This document shows positions 1 through 7,805 of a stretch of DNA of 40,610 bases, one piece after another. A program made the translations under genes and the position numbers. The stretch lies in IMG/VR virus record IMGVR_UViG_3300008117_002553, positions 1 to 40,610 of that record. One strand, written 5' to 3'. The notes beneath the pieces are model-generated. The model saw only the letters and a list, made by a program, of their open reading frames with translations. It did no database searches and was not told where the DNA came from. How positions within the stretch are numbered: position 1 is the first letter of the stretch; the number at the start of each line of letters is the position of its first letter. The DNA is from a virus.

Positions 1-2
1 TA

Positions 3-611
3 GCAAGACCAGGATTCAAGATGGTAAGCTGTGACTTTGCAGGTCAGGAGCTACGTCTATGTGCAGAAGGTAGTCAGGAACCACTGTGGCTTGATGCATT
101 TAACAATGGTAAAGACTTACATTCTGAGGTAGCATCTATGGTATTCAAAGTATCATTAGATCAAGTCAGGGACAAACCAGACTTTCTCAGAGGTAAATCT
201 TATCGTGATGCAGCTAAAACTGTAAACTTCGGACTAATCTATGGTATGTCTAAATTCAAGCTATCTGATACTCTCAGCATTGAGGTAAAAGATGCAGACA
301 AGATTATCAAGGATTATTTCAGAGCAACAGAAAAGCTCAACAAGTATCTTGAAAGATGCAGAAAGTATGGTATGAGGAATGGGTTTATCAGATCATTTAA
401 ACCTTATTCTATTATACGACACTTTCCTAAATGGCAAGATATACGAGATAAGGAAGACTTTAAAGTAGTAGGTGAGATTGAGCGTGCCAGTATGAATACT
501 CCTATTCAAGGCTCAGGTGCTCAAATGACTAAACGTGCATTATATCTCATACGTAAGTACATTAAAACAAACTTACTGCATGATAAAGTCTACCTTGTAA
601 TGACTAAGTAG
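3..611 (+). CDS. polA: DNA polymerase I family (family A) palm/fingers fragment, 5' partial and lacking motif C
   Basis: Replicative family A DNA polymerase of the phage. The reading frame is open to the left edge, so the N-terminal part lies outside the window; the first internal ATG is at 21. Seen in the sequence: motif A (SCDFAGQELRL, the DYSQIELR equivalent) immediately after the edge, then motif B with RDAAKTVNFGLIYG (the O-helix Lys and Tyr-Gly), then the conserved NTPIQGSGAQM segment. The protein should next read VMT followed by the motif C His-Asp-Glu, but it ends VYLVMTK-stop (TAG). About 60 C-terminal residues, including a catalytic Asp, are therefore missing, and I did not find them downstream in this window. 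Explanations are an intron or split gene whose 3' exon is elsewhere, a broken gene, or a sequence error. Family assignment is confident; functionality is not. Confidence 0.9.
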   Translation, partial: ARPGFKMVSCDFAGQELRLCAEGSQEPLWLDAFNNGKDLHSEVASMVFKVSLDQVRDKPDFLRGKSYRDAAKTVNFGLIYGMSKFKLSDTLSIEVKDADKIIKDYFRATEKLNKYLERCRKYGMRNGFIRSFKPYSIIRHFPKWQDIRDKEDFKVVGEIERASMNTPIQGSGAQMTKRALYLIRKYIKTNLLHDKVYLVMTK

Positions 612-662
612 TTCTTATCCTATGATAAGAATTGCACTTACTCATACTCCTATGATAGGAGT
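612..662 (+). repeat. Two tandem perfect hairpins just after the polymerase stop
   Basis: The first inverted repeat is TTCTTATC-CTAT-GATAAGAA at 612-631 (8-bp stem, 4-base loop). The second is ACTCCTA-TGA-TAGGAGT at 646-662 (7-bp stem, 3-base loop). Both share the core CCTATGATA, so they also look like diverged direct copies about 30 bases apart. Neither has a following T-run, so they are not ordinary terminators. They lie exactly where the polymerase frame breaks, and they cover the two candidate start codons (622 and 652) of the next small ORF. Confidence 0.6.
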
Positions 663-828
663 TACAAAGATTGATAATGATAATGTTCTTAATGTATTAA
701 AAGAATCTACAGATCCTTACGCACAGTATTATATCAAAGGATTGACAGAAGGTTCTATGGTTACTATTGTAGAGAATACTGATAGAGATAGATACTTTGC
801 AGTAGGTGAATTATATTTTAGATCTTAA
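622..828 (+). CDS. Small hypothetical protein (68 aa)
   Basis: I do not recognise this protein. It is a 68-residue acidic ORF with no membrane segment or cysteine pair; its middle is KESTDPYAQYYIKGLTEG and it ends in short strand-like segments (VTIVENT, YFAVGELYF). It lies between the truncated polymerase and the radical SAM gene in the same direction, with 10 bases to the former and 3 to the latter, which fits operon coding. Its start region is the double-hairpin sequence, and ATG 652 is an equally possible start. It does not resemble the missing polymerase C-terminus: no His-Asp-Glu is present. It could be a real small gene or a remnant left by an insertion event. Confidence 0.5.
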   Translation: MIRIALTHTPMIGVTKIDNDNVLNVLKESTDPYAQYYIKGLTEGSMVTIVENTDRDRYFAVGELYFRS

Positions 829-831
829 TGC

Positions 832-1686
832 ATGTTGAAAGAAGTAAGACGCAAGACATTCACAATACGTGAAAGTGGACGTAGTACTGACTTTATTTCT
901 CCAAGCTTCGGGCATGGTTGTCTCTATAATTGTACGTATTGTTACATGAAGAGACATAAGCCCGAAGGCTTGGATATAGCTACAAATCCTGAGAATATTC
1001 TTACAGAGATTGACTCTCATGCATGGTTTGCTGTGGTAGATAAGCCTAATCAAACTCATGAGAAATATGTAACTTATGACATATCATGCAATGAGGACTT
1101 TGCGCTCCATGCAAAGTTCCACAAATGGGAACAGATATTTGATTTCTTCAAGTATCATCCTATTGCTATGGGTTCATTTGCTACAAAGTATGTAAACCCT
1201 TTGCTACTTAGCTATAATGCTGAGAGTAAAATCAGGATTAGATTTAGCTTGATGCCTCAAGACTATTCAGATAAACTGGAGCCAAATACCAGTAAAATCA
1301 TAGATAGGATTAAGGCTATTGACAAATTCATTGAAGCAGGATATGATGTACACATAAACTTCAGTCCTGTAATAGTACAGCCTGATTGGATTGCACAATA
1401 TAGACAATTGTTTGAGCTAGTAGAGGAACATGTCACTAATAAGCACATAGTAAAAGCTGAGGTGATATTCTTAACTCATAACAAGCACAAGCATGCATAT
1501 AATGTAGCACACAATCTACCAGGCGAAGAGTTACTATGGAATCCCAAGATACAAGAAGGTAAGATCTCTCAGTATGGAGGGGAGAACATAAGATATGAGC
1601 ATAATCTAAAAGCAGGCTTTATCTATCAATTCAAACAATTGCACAATGAAATCATACCTTGGAATAAAATCAGGTATATATTCTAA
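832..1686 (+). CDS. Radical SAM protein related to spore photoproduct lyase
   Basis: The 284-residue protein has the radical SAM 4Fe-4S motif CxxxCxxC (C30, C34, C37 in GHGCLYNCTYCYMK). Further matches to the spore photoproduct lyase family are a DISCNEDFALH segment, IRIRFSLMP followed by a helix beginning IDRIKAID, and GYDVHINFSPVIV before a tryptophan. Known family members open a methylene-bridged thymine dimer using a 5'-deoxyadenosyl radical, but many phage and Bacteroidota homologues have no established substrate. It sits between the polymerase and an rIIA-like gene in the early/replication operon, which suggests a DNA-related role such as repair or base modification; that is inference. 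It begins at ATG 832, 3 bases after the preceding stop. The family call is good; the exact reaction is unknown. Confidence 0.75.
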   Translation: MLKEVRRKTFTIRESGRSTDFISPSFGHGCLYNCTYCYMKRHKPEGLDIATNPENILTEIDSHAWFAVVDKPNQTHEKYVTYDISCNEDFALHAKFHKWEQIFDFFKYHPIAMGSFATKYVNPLLLSYNAESKIRIRFSLMPQDYSDKLEPNTSKIIDRIKAIDKFIEAGYDVHINFSPVIVQPDWIAQYRQLFELVEEHVTNKHIVKAEVIFLTHNKHKHAYNVAHNLPGEELLWNPKIQEGKISQYGGENIRYEHNLKAGFIYQFKQLHNEIIPWNKIRYIF

Positions 1687-1689
1687 ACT

Positions 1690-3996
1690 ATGAAAGAGGA
1701 TATATTACATTCCGCATTAAAAGAAGTCCAGCTGTATGGTAATTTTGAATCCCATAAAGCAGAGATTGATGCGGAAGATCTTAGTTGGATTTTACAAATC
1801 TTATCTACTAATCTATATTCTGATCCTATTGGCTCACTCATTCGTGAGTATAGCTCTAATGCATGGGATGCTAATGTAGAGGCTGGTAATAGAAGTAAAC
1901 CTATTGAGGTAGGTATTCAGACATCTGCTGATACAGGCAGTTATTGGTATGTGACAGACTTAGGTCCTGGTTTGTCACCACAAAGAATCAATGAGGTATA
2001 CCGTAAGTTCGGTAAATCCACTAAAAGGACAAGTAATGAAGCCATAGGTATGATGGGCTTAGGTAAATTCTCTGGCCTGAGTTATACCAATGAGGTATTC
2101 ATTTCTACTCGTGTTGATGGTATGCAGTATGAGTATCTTATGCATAAATCTGAAGGTGTTCCTCAGATTGACTTGCTTGTGACTAAACTCACTGACTTAC
2201 CTAATGGTACTACAATAAGAATTAACATCAAGTCATGGTCTGATAAACTAGACTTTATAACTAAGACCAAACAACAGCTTGCATTCTTTGAAAATGTATA
2301 CTTTAATATTGATTCAGAAAATGTAAATGAGAAATTCAAGATTGTAAAAGCAAATACATTTACTTACTCAAGCATAGAATCAAGAGGCTTACGTCTTAAG
2401 ATTGGTCCTGTATCTTATCCTATTGATTGGACTAGTATTAAGAATGATTTTAAACTACAGAATGTAGCAAGTGATTGTACAGGTATAGCTATTAACTTTA
2501 ATATAGGTGACATAGCTATTACTCCTAACAGGGAATCTATACTTTATAACAAACAGACTTTAGAAAACGTAGAGGCTAAGCTTGTAGAATTTCGTAATGA
2601 ACTTCTCATGCTCTATGAAAACCAAAGTCATGAGTATGAAGATTTAGAAGACTTTGTATATGCTCTTAAGTTTCCTATAGTTACTGTAGATACTAGACGT
2701 ATAAACATCAACAGTCTTATAAATCCCCATACTAATAAAGTATATCCTAAAATCAAAGACTTGCCTATTGAGTTTAAACTTGATTCAGTCGGTGATCTAT
2801 TCTTTGGTTATGCTGTTACGCAGCATATTAGAAATGGTAGAAAGTCAGACTCAAACTATTCAAGAGCTATTCCTGATCTTAAGAAAGCCTTAAACAATAG
2901 TGTTAAGTATTTATTTGCTAAAACACTTCTTGATCCTAAGCACAATAAGTTCATAGCAAACAAGTTTAAGCAAGACTCATGGTATGTAATACGTAAAACA
3001 AGGTATATCAGGTTATATCCTAGCAAGGATGCTCGTGGAGTACTTAACTATTATGAATTACTTTCACTTAGTAAAGTACCTAAAAAGCAATGGCGTGAGA
3101 CTATCAAGACATTCCAAGCATGGCAAGATAAGTATGTCACAGAAAATTCTGTAATATACGAGGATCATCCTCCTACAAAGGAATGGTTACTTGCACAGAA
3201 ACAAAACAAGGTACAAACTAATGATGCAAAGAGCCTTCGTAAGAACGCAGGTAAAATACTTGTAGAGTTTCCTGAGAATAGAGGTACTTGGACTTATGCT
3301 GCTCCTATATTCAGGAGTGCTGATATGTTGATAGCTAAGCTTTCTTCACAAAAGTATTTTACAATTTATGGTACTAAGGATGACAAGACTGCTCTAGGCT
3401 ATTTATATTTCTTTACACGGTTAGCACATCCTAAAGTCAAGGTAATGATAACTGCTAAAGCAAATCATAAATACTTATCTCTTCTTCCTTCTTATATCCA
3501 TATAGATGAGTTTCTGAAAGGTAAAACTAAGCTATTCAGGTATTATGCAAGTCTGCTGAAGTTCACTCAATTCTATGGTAGTAAATACAAACGATTGTAT
3601 GAATGTAGAGAATTGCTAAAACAGCTACATACTCCTAGCCATGAAATAGTAAAGCAAGCTGGTGAATTGAACGCTACTATTGATGAACGTATACCATTCT
3701 TTAGAAAGTCATGGAATGCTGATGAGCGTGACCAATTTGCAGAAAAGCTGCTTACTACAGCTAGTGAAAATAATGCTTATGACTCTAACATAGAAACTTT
3801 GATTAGTCAATTAGAAAAGATAAATAAATATGATTTTATCACTTTAATTGAGCCCTCAAGTAAATATGGTACTAACAGTTATGAGAAAAAGCCTGCTGAA
3901 TTTGCAAGGTTTGTAGCTAAAGCAAAAAAGTGTAAACTAGATCTAAAATATTATCAAAATGACAGAACAGCTGAAGAAAATACTGGAGAATTATAA
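1690..3996 (+). CDS. rIIA-like GHKL-fold ATPase
   Basis: This 768-residue protein carries a GHKL (HSP90/MutL/histidine-kinase type) ATP-binding domain at the N-terminus. The N-box EYSSNAWDAN (E53, N57, D60), the G1 box DLGPGLS (D90-G94) and the G2 box GMMGLGKFSG (120-129) are all visible. Its length is close to T4 rIIA (725 aa), and it is followed two genes later by an rIIB-like gene, so the pair matches the rIIAB arrangement of T4-like phages, where it acts at the host membrane in lysis timing and superinfection phenotypes. The C-terminal half is charged, Lys/Tyr-rich and unrecognised. It starts 3 bases after the radical SAM stop. A MutL- or MORC-like role on DNA is the main alternative. Confidence 0.78.
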   Translation: MKEDILHSALKEVQLYGNFESHKAEIDAEDLSWILQILSTNLYSDPIGSLIREYSSNAWDANVEAGNRSKPIEVGIQTSADTGSYWYVTDLGPGLSPQRINEVYRKFGKSTKRTSNEAIGMMGLGKFSGLSYTNEVFISTRVDGMQYEYLMHKSEGVPQIDLLVTKLTDLPNGTTIRINIKSWSDKLDFITKTKQQLAFFENVYFNIDSENVNEKFKIVKANTFTYSSIESRGLRLKIGPVSYPIDWTSIKNDFKLQNVASDCTGIAINFNIGDIAITPNRESILYNKQTLENVEAKLVEFRNELLMLYENQSHEYEDLEDFVYALKFPIVTVDTRRININSLINPHTNKVYPKIKDLPIEFKLDSVGDLFFGYAVTQHIRNGRKSDSNYSRAIPDLKKALNNSVKYLFAKTLLDPKHNKFIANKFKQDSWYVIRKTRYIRLYPSKDARGVLNYYELLSLSKVPKKQWRETIKTFQAWQDKYVTENSVIYEDHPPTKEWLLAQKQNKVQTNDAKSLRKNAGKILVEFPENRGTWTYAAPIFRSADMLIAKLSSQKYFTIYGTKDDKTALGYLYFFTRLAHPKVKVMITAKANHKYLSLLPSYIHIDEFLKGKTKLFRYYASLLKFTQFYGSKYKRLYECRELLKQLHTPSHEIVKQAGELNATIDERIPFFRKSWNADERDQFAEKLLTTASENNAYDSNIETLISQLEKINKYDFITLIEPSSKYGTNSYEKKPAEFARFVAKAKKCKLDLKYYQNDRTAEENTGEL

Positions 3997-4318
3997 GGCA
4001 AAGAATATAGTTTATTCTGAAGATTTCTTTGGTAATGAGATTGTACCAGGTGATGTAGTATTAGTAAATTGTAATACTATTTTTATTCCTGGATATGTAA
4101 TAAGCATATCTGAAAAATCAATCTGTGTAACCTGTAGCAGAGGAACACATAAACAAGTAACGCTTATTACTAATTTCAGGGAAAGAGCTGGTAAAGAGTA
4201 TCTTGATGCAGAACTAAAAAATCAAACTTCAACAAAGCGTATATTTGTATATAGACAAAAGAACAAAATTCCATTTATCTTAAATCTCACTAAACTCAAC
4301 CTATATGAAAATTCTTAA
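3959..4318 (+). CDS. Small hypothetical protein between rIIA-like and rIIB-like genes
   Basis: This 119-residue ORF overlaps the 3' end of the rIIA-like gene by 38 bases in another frame and overlaps the start of the rIIB-like gene by 14 bases, so translation is probably coupled along the three genes. I do not recognise a family. The middle segment GDVVLVNCNTIFIPGYVISI looks like a small SH3/KOW-type beta-barrel, preceded by a charged helix (TEQLKKILENYKAKN); the C-terminus is Lys/Asn-rich. A barrel of this kind would fit a nucleic-acid-binding or adaptor role, but that is inference only. Confidence 0.65.
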   Translation: MTEQLKKILENYKAKNIVYSEDFFGNEIVPGDVVLVNCNTIFIPGYVISISEKSICVTCSRGTHKQVTLITNFRERAGKEYLDAELKNQTSTKRIFVYRQKNKIPFILNLTKLNLYENS

Positions 4319-5555
4319 AATCGACTCAACTGTAACTGTGATTACAGATGATGGTCAAGTTATCAGTGCTCAATGTACTGATGAACAGTTTAAAGAAGTT
4401 TATGCTTTTGTCAGGGCCAATGATGTGGAAGCTGTGAAAAACATGCTGGTACCTGAACTATGTGCAGAGGAGAAAAAGTTTGTACAGAAGAAACACATTG
4501 TTGAGAATATCTTTACTATGACTAAAGATATGCCTCACTTATTCAGTGTTACAGACAATGCTTTGTACAGACAAGGAATTGTTTTGAGCGTGCCAGAAGA
4601 GTTGGCTCTGGCTTATGTAGAAGCTTATCAGGAATATCTGGAAAGTATTGAAGATGGTATTCCTTTGGCTGACTTTGAAGACAGAGAAGACTTTCAAGCT
4701 ATTGACAGATTCTGGATGTGGTGCAGTCTTAATCCTAATGCAGAGAGTCGTGAGGATCTGTTCAGGTTCTTACAGCATCATGAAATGCAGATTACCAATC
4801 AAGGTATGTTCCTGGCTTATCGTAGAGTAGTTTCTAGGAATGCTGAGAACAAAGGTCTTGTAGGATTTGTATCAAGCAATTATGTCAAGGTAAAAGCTAA
4901 CTGGAAGAAGAGTCCAAAGTCTTATTATGTGTATGAGAAAGACGGTATGCTTCAACTTGTACATATGGATAGTGTATCAGATGTAGTAGGTGATGATTAT
5001 ACCTATACGTACAAAGGTACTCTTGAGCAGCTCTATCTTGACTTACCTAATCTTATGCAAGAACAATTTACAGATGCCCATACTAAAACTATGGACTATC
5101 GTATTGGTGTAGAGGCTAGGATTCAACGTCACCAAGGTAACCAATCCAATCAGGTAAGCTGTTCTAAAGGTTTGCACGTAGCAAGTAAAGCTTATGATTA
5201 TTCAGGCTTTGGTGATACAGCAATCCTTGTAGCAGTAAATCCTATGGATGTATTGGCTGTACCTCGTGGTGAGGATGGTAAACTGCGTACCTGTGCATTT
5301 ACTCCTGTCGCAGTGCTGGAAGTAGATGAAGAGAATAATATCCTGCAAGATGAGAATCTTGACTTCTCTGACATCTTATTTACGCATTACGAAGAGCAAG
5401 TAGATAACCTGCGTAGCATGCTTGAGAATAACTCAGCTTATGAGCTGAATGTAAACCACATTCTTAACGCACCTAATCAATTCATGCTTGATACAATCTT
5501 AGGCAATCTAGAATCAGCACAAGAAACAATTAACAACAGAACAAGCTACTTATAA
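4305..5555 (+). CDS. rIIB-like protein
   Basis: The 416-residue protein resembles phage rIIB. The diagnostic block is DRFWMWCSLNPNAESREDLF (134-153), followed by an FRFL helix, ITNQGMFLAYRRVV (163-176), a central CSKGLHVASKAYDY segment and VNPMDVLAVP before the KLRTCAF strand; these follow the order found in T4 rIIB. It is about 100 residues longer than the T4 protein (312 aa), with an acidic C-terminal tail. In T4, rIIA and rIIB act together near the inner membrane and their loss causes rapid lysis and exclusion by lambda lysogens; the biochemical role is still unclear. The start at 4305 overlaps the upstream small gene and is supported by a conserved-looking N-terminal strand region. Confidence 0.75.
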   Translation: MKILKIDSTVTVITDDGQVISAQCTDEQFKEVYAFVRANDVEAVKNMLVPELCAEEKKFVQKKHIVENIFTMTKDMPHLFSVTDNALYRQGIVLSVPEELALAYVEAYQEYLESIEDGIPLADFEDREDFQAIDRFWMWCSLNPNAESREDLFRFLQHHEMQITNQGMFLAYRRVVSRNAENKGLVGFVSSNYVKVKANWKKSPKSYYVYEKDGMLQLVHMDSVSDVVGDDYTYTYKGTLEQLYLDLPNLMQEQFTDAHTKTMDYRIGVEARIQRHQGNQSNQVSCSKGLHVASKAYDYSGFGDTAILVAVNPMDVLAVPRGEDGKLRTCAFTPVAVLEVDEENNILQDENLDFSDILFTHYEEQVDNLRSMLENNSAYELNVNHILNAPNQFMLDTILGNLESAQETINNRTSYL

Positions 5556-5557
5556 CC

Positions 5558-6133
5558 ATGCAAGTAAAAGTCTATAGAGAACCAGAAAATGAGCATTTAA
5601 TCTTAGATGAAAATGCATTAGCTGAGTATCACAGATTAACTGAAGAATTAGGTATTCCTGCAGTTAAACCTGAAAAAGTACCTAATGTATATCAACCAAT
5701 AAACTTAGCACAAGCTAGGATTCTTGGTGCATTATGTCCTATGTCTGTAAAGATTACAGCTTACACTAAATCAACTATTCCTGTTGAAGTATTGCAGAGT
5801 ATCAAGTTTGCTCAAAACATGGAAATGTTTGATTGGATGGAAGTATGGTATGATGATAAAGCTCCAGATCCTATGATTATTGGTAAGTCTTACCAAAGTG
5901 AAGAGGATCGTGTTAAAGGTTATAACTGGAGAATGCATCATACTCTTGTAGCAAGATGGGGTGATTGTGCTTATGAGTTTCTTGAGTTACTTGAATTAGG
6001 ACGTCAAAGGATTATACAAAATCTTACTAATGAAGCTAAAGAAATAAAGCAATTAGTAGATATGTTCTTGGCAGAACCTGAAGTTCATACAGAAAAGTTT
6101 ATTCAAACTGGTACAACAATCTACAAAAAATAA
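5558..6133 (+). CDS. Hypothetical protein (191 aa)
   Basis: I do not recognise this protein. It is soluble-looking, with 191 residues and no membrane segment or cysteine cluster. Notable parts are a central MFDWMEVWYDDK segment, a WRMHHTLVARWGDCAYEFLE helix and a C-terminal helix rich in Lys/Glu/Asn (RIIQNLTNEAKEIKQLVDMF). It begins 2 bases after the rIIB-like stop, and the next gene (SF2 helicase) starts 1 base after its own stop, so it is certainly co-transcribed with both. Context suggests an accessory role in early infection or replication, nothing more specific. Confidence 0.75.
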   Translation: MQVKVYREPENEHLILDENALAEYHRLTEELGIPAVKPEKVPNVYQPINLAQARILGALCPMSVKITAYTKSTIPVEVLQSIKFAQNMEMFDWMEVWYDDKAPDPMIIGKSYQSEEDRVKGYNWRMHHTLVARWGDCAYEFLELLELGRQRIIQNLTNEAKEIKQLVDMFLAEPEVHTEKFIQTGTTIYKK

Positions 6134-6134
6134 T

Positions 6135-7391
6135 ATGCTAGACAGCAAAAGGGATGAAATCCAAAATGCTGCGGTAGATACCTGGGTACAAGCGGGTAAA
6201 AAAGGTACTCTTAATCTGAGTACAGGTATTGGTAAGACATTCTGTTTTATCAAAGCCACTCGCTTGTTACCTAAAGGTTCCAAGATTCTATTCTTAGCAG
6301 AGACTACTCAACGTGAGATTGATTTAGAGAAAGACTTAGCCTTCTTCAAGAAGCTGTTTAAGTATGATCTAAAGAAGACTCATCAGTTGACTTTTCTTTG
6401 TTATCAGTCAGCTTATAAACTGGTTGATCAAGAATGGGATTTTGTATGTGCAGATGAGATTCACTCTTCTCTCACACCGCAATACGTACAATTCTATAAG
6501 AATAATACGTATAAACATATCATGGGGCTGTCTGCAACTGTAGACAGGAATACAGCTTATCTTGATGAAGAGGGTAACCAACTGACTAAGGGGCTATGGG
6601 TAGACCAGATTGCTCCTGTCTGCTTCAAGTATAACCTCAATCAAGCTGTAGAAGATGGGACTACTAAGAAACTCAGGATGTTTATTATTAATCATGGTCT
6701 AGACCTTGTAAATAAGAATGTACCTGCAGGAACTAAAGCTGCTCCATTCATGACTACAGAGAAAGAGAGTTATGATTACTGGGATAACCAGTTCAAAAAA
6801 GCTCTGTTCTTACCCGATGGTAACATGAAGACCTTTAAAATTAGGACTACCTCTGCAGCTAGGGCTAAAGTATTGTATACTTTACCTAGTAAAATCAGAG
6901 AAGTCTTAAAGCTTTTACAAGCTGTTAAAGGTAAAACCCTAGTATTTGGTAATAGTATAGAAGCATTATCTCTGGTAACTCCTAATGTAATTAGTAACAA
7001 GAACTCTGAAAAGGCAAATGCTCAGCTTAGGCAAGACTTTGACGCAGGGAAGGTTGATACTATAGCTTCATTCAAAATGCTAAAGCAGGGTGCTAATCTC
7101 AAGGATTTGGACAATACCATTCTCATGTCTTATTATTCTAAAGAATTAGATATGATTCAAGCTATTGGCCGTCAAAGAGTTAACAATAAGACGGGTAATA
7201 TCTTTATTTATGTCACTTCTGGAACTCAGGAGATAAAATGGTATAGGAAAGCTATGGAGAATATTAACAATTATGAAGAGATCCACTGTAATTCCACGGA
7301 CGACTGTATTACAAAATACAGGGCAATCATTGAAGAAGAAACTCAAAAAAGCAAACCAGTTGGGAAAGCTTCAAAAGTTCAATCAGCTTAG
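6135..7391 (+). CDS. Superfamily 2 DNA/RNA helicase
   Basis: This is a 418-residue SF2 helicase with both RecA-like lobes. Seen: motif I STGIGKT (29-35), motif II DEIH (107-110), motif III SAT (133-135, in GLSATVDR), LVFGNSIEAL (269-278, motif IV region), a QGANLKDLDNTIL segment (318-330, motif V region) and motif VI QAIGRQR (342-348). These indicate ATP-dependent translocation or unwinding of nucleic acid, in the general style of the phage UvsW/RapA-like helicases used in replication and recombination. It lies upstream of a DnaB-like helicase gene, so it is probably an accessory rather than the replicative helicase. The start ATG at 6135 follows the previous stop directly. Family assignment is confident; the specific substrate is not known. 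Confidence 0.9.
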   Translation: MLDSKRDEIQNAAVDTWVQAGKKGTLNLSTGIGKTFCFIKATRLLPKGSKILFLAETTQREIDLEKDLAFFKKLFKYDLKKTHQLTFLCYQSAYKLVDQEWDFVCADEIHSSLTPQYVQFYKNNTYKHIMGLSATVDRNTAYLDEEGNQLTKGLWVDQIAPVCFKYNLNQAVEDGTTKKLRMFIINHGLDLVNKNVPAGTKAAPFMTTEKESYDYWDNQFKKALFLPDGNMKTFKIRTTSAARAKVLYTLPSKIREVLKLLQAVKGKTLVFGNSIEALSLVTPNVISNKNSEKANAQLRQDFDAGKVDTIASFKMLKQGANLKDLDNTILMSYYSKELDMIQAIGRQRVNNKTGNIFIYVTSGTQEIKWYRKAMENINNYEEIHCNSTDDCITKYRAIIEEETQKSKPVGKASKVQSA

Positions 7392-7438
7392 TAAAATGGA
7401 GTCTGAAGATAGGTTCTTGATGTACAAAAATCTTGGAT

Positions 7439-7645
7439 ATGTTTGAACTAGTTATTATCTTTACCTTGCTATACATATTGTGTAAACTACATAATGTGCA
7501 TATCATCAAACACAAGTTTCAGGGCATTTATCTATATTACGAGGTCAAGAAATTTGACATGTGGTATAAGGAATTTAAACCTATTGTAAAGAAGATAAGG
7601 CTTTGGGACTTAGACTCCAAAGATGAAGAACCACCAATCTTCTGA
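7439..7645 (+). CDS. Small single-pass membrane protein
   Basis: This short protein opens with a hydrophobic segment (MFELVIIFTLLYILC) long enough to span the membrane, followed by a basic and aromatic cytoplasmic-type tail (KKFDMWYKEFKPIVKKIRLW) and an acidic end. I chose ATG 7439; an in-frame TTG at 7433 would add two residues. It overlaps the next small gene by 23 bases. No family is recognised. Small membrane proteins in early phage operons often act on the host envelope, but nothing in the sequence shows a specific role. Confidence 0.55.
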   Translation: MFELVIIFTLLYILCKLHNVHIIKHKFQGIYLYYEVKKFDMWYKEFKPIVKKIRLWDLDSKDEEPPIF

Positions 7646-7805
7646 GACCTGTTTATATTGCTTTGGCGCAAAGGAGCTTACTAGAGATGGTAAGCTTCCT
7701 GTGCCTTGCCCCTTATGTCAAGGGGGTAAGCTATCTGAGAAGGAATTGAAGAAAGCCAATAAAAAGCTTAAAATGTACACTAGATTCTTGGAAGATGATA
7801 ATTAA
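7623..7805 (+). CDS. Small zinc-ribbon-like protein with two CxxC pairs
   Basis: This 60-residue ORF contains CLYC and CPLC pairs separated by about 16 residues, with a CQGG turn after the second pair, followed by a Lys/Glu-rich helix. The pattern is that of a minimal zinc ribbon or of the DnaJ-type cysteine-rich module. It overlaps the upstream membrane-protein gene by 23 bases and the downstream gene by 11, consistent with translational coupling. It may bind DNA, RNA or a partner protein; the sequence does not decide. It is small, but the spaced cysteines argue against a random ORF. Confidence 0.6.
   Translation: MKNHQSSETCLYCFGAKELTRDGKLPVPCPLCQGGKLSEKELKKANKKLKMYTRFLEDDN

Noticed and set aside
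590-670. A possible group I P1 pairing (exon CTTGTAAT with GTTACAA at 661-667) that would make the polymerase break an intron.
   Set aside because: Seven pairs with a U.G can arise by chance, the loop would be over 50 bases and no group I core or 3' splice site was found downstream.
606-676. Readthrough of the polymerase TAG as an amino acid (stop-codon recoding seen in some crAss-like phages).
   Set aside because: Reading through gives about 21 codons without a His-Asp-Glu and ends at TGA. TAG also closes several other genes here in the normal way, and no long gene needs recoding.
811-1059. Opposite-strand ORFs inside the radical SAM, helicase and cargo genes (for example this 82-codon one).
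   Set aside because: They lie wholly or mostly inside well-supported genes on the other strand, have biased composition and show no domain; they are shadows.
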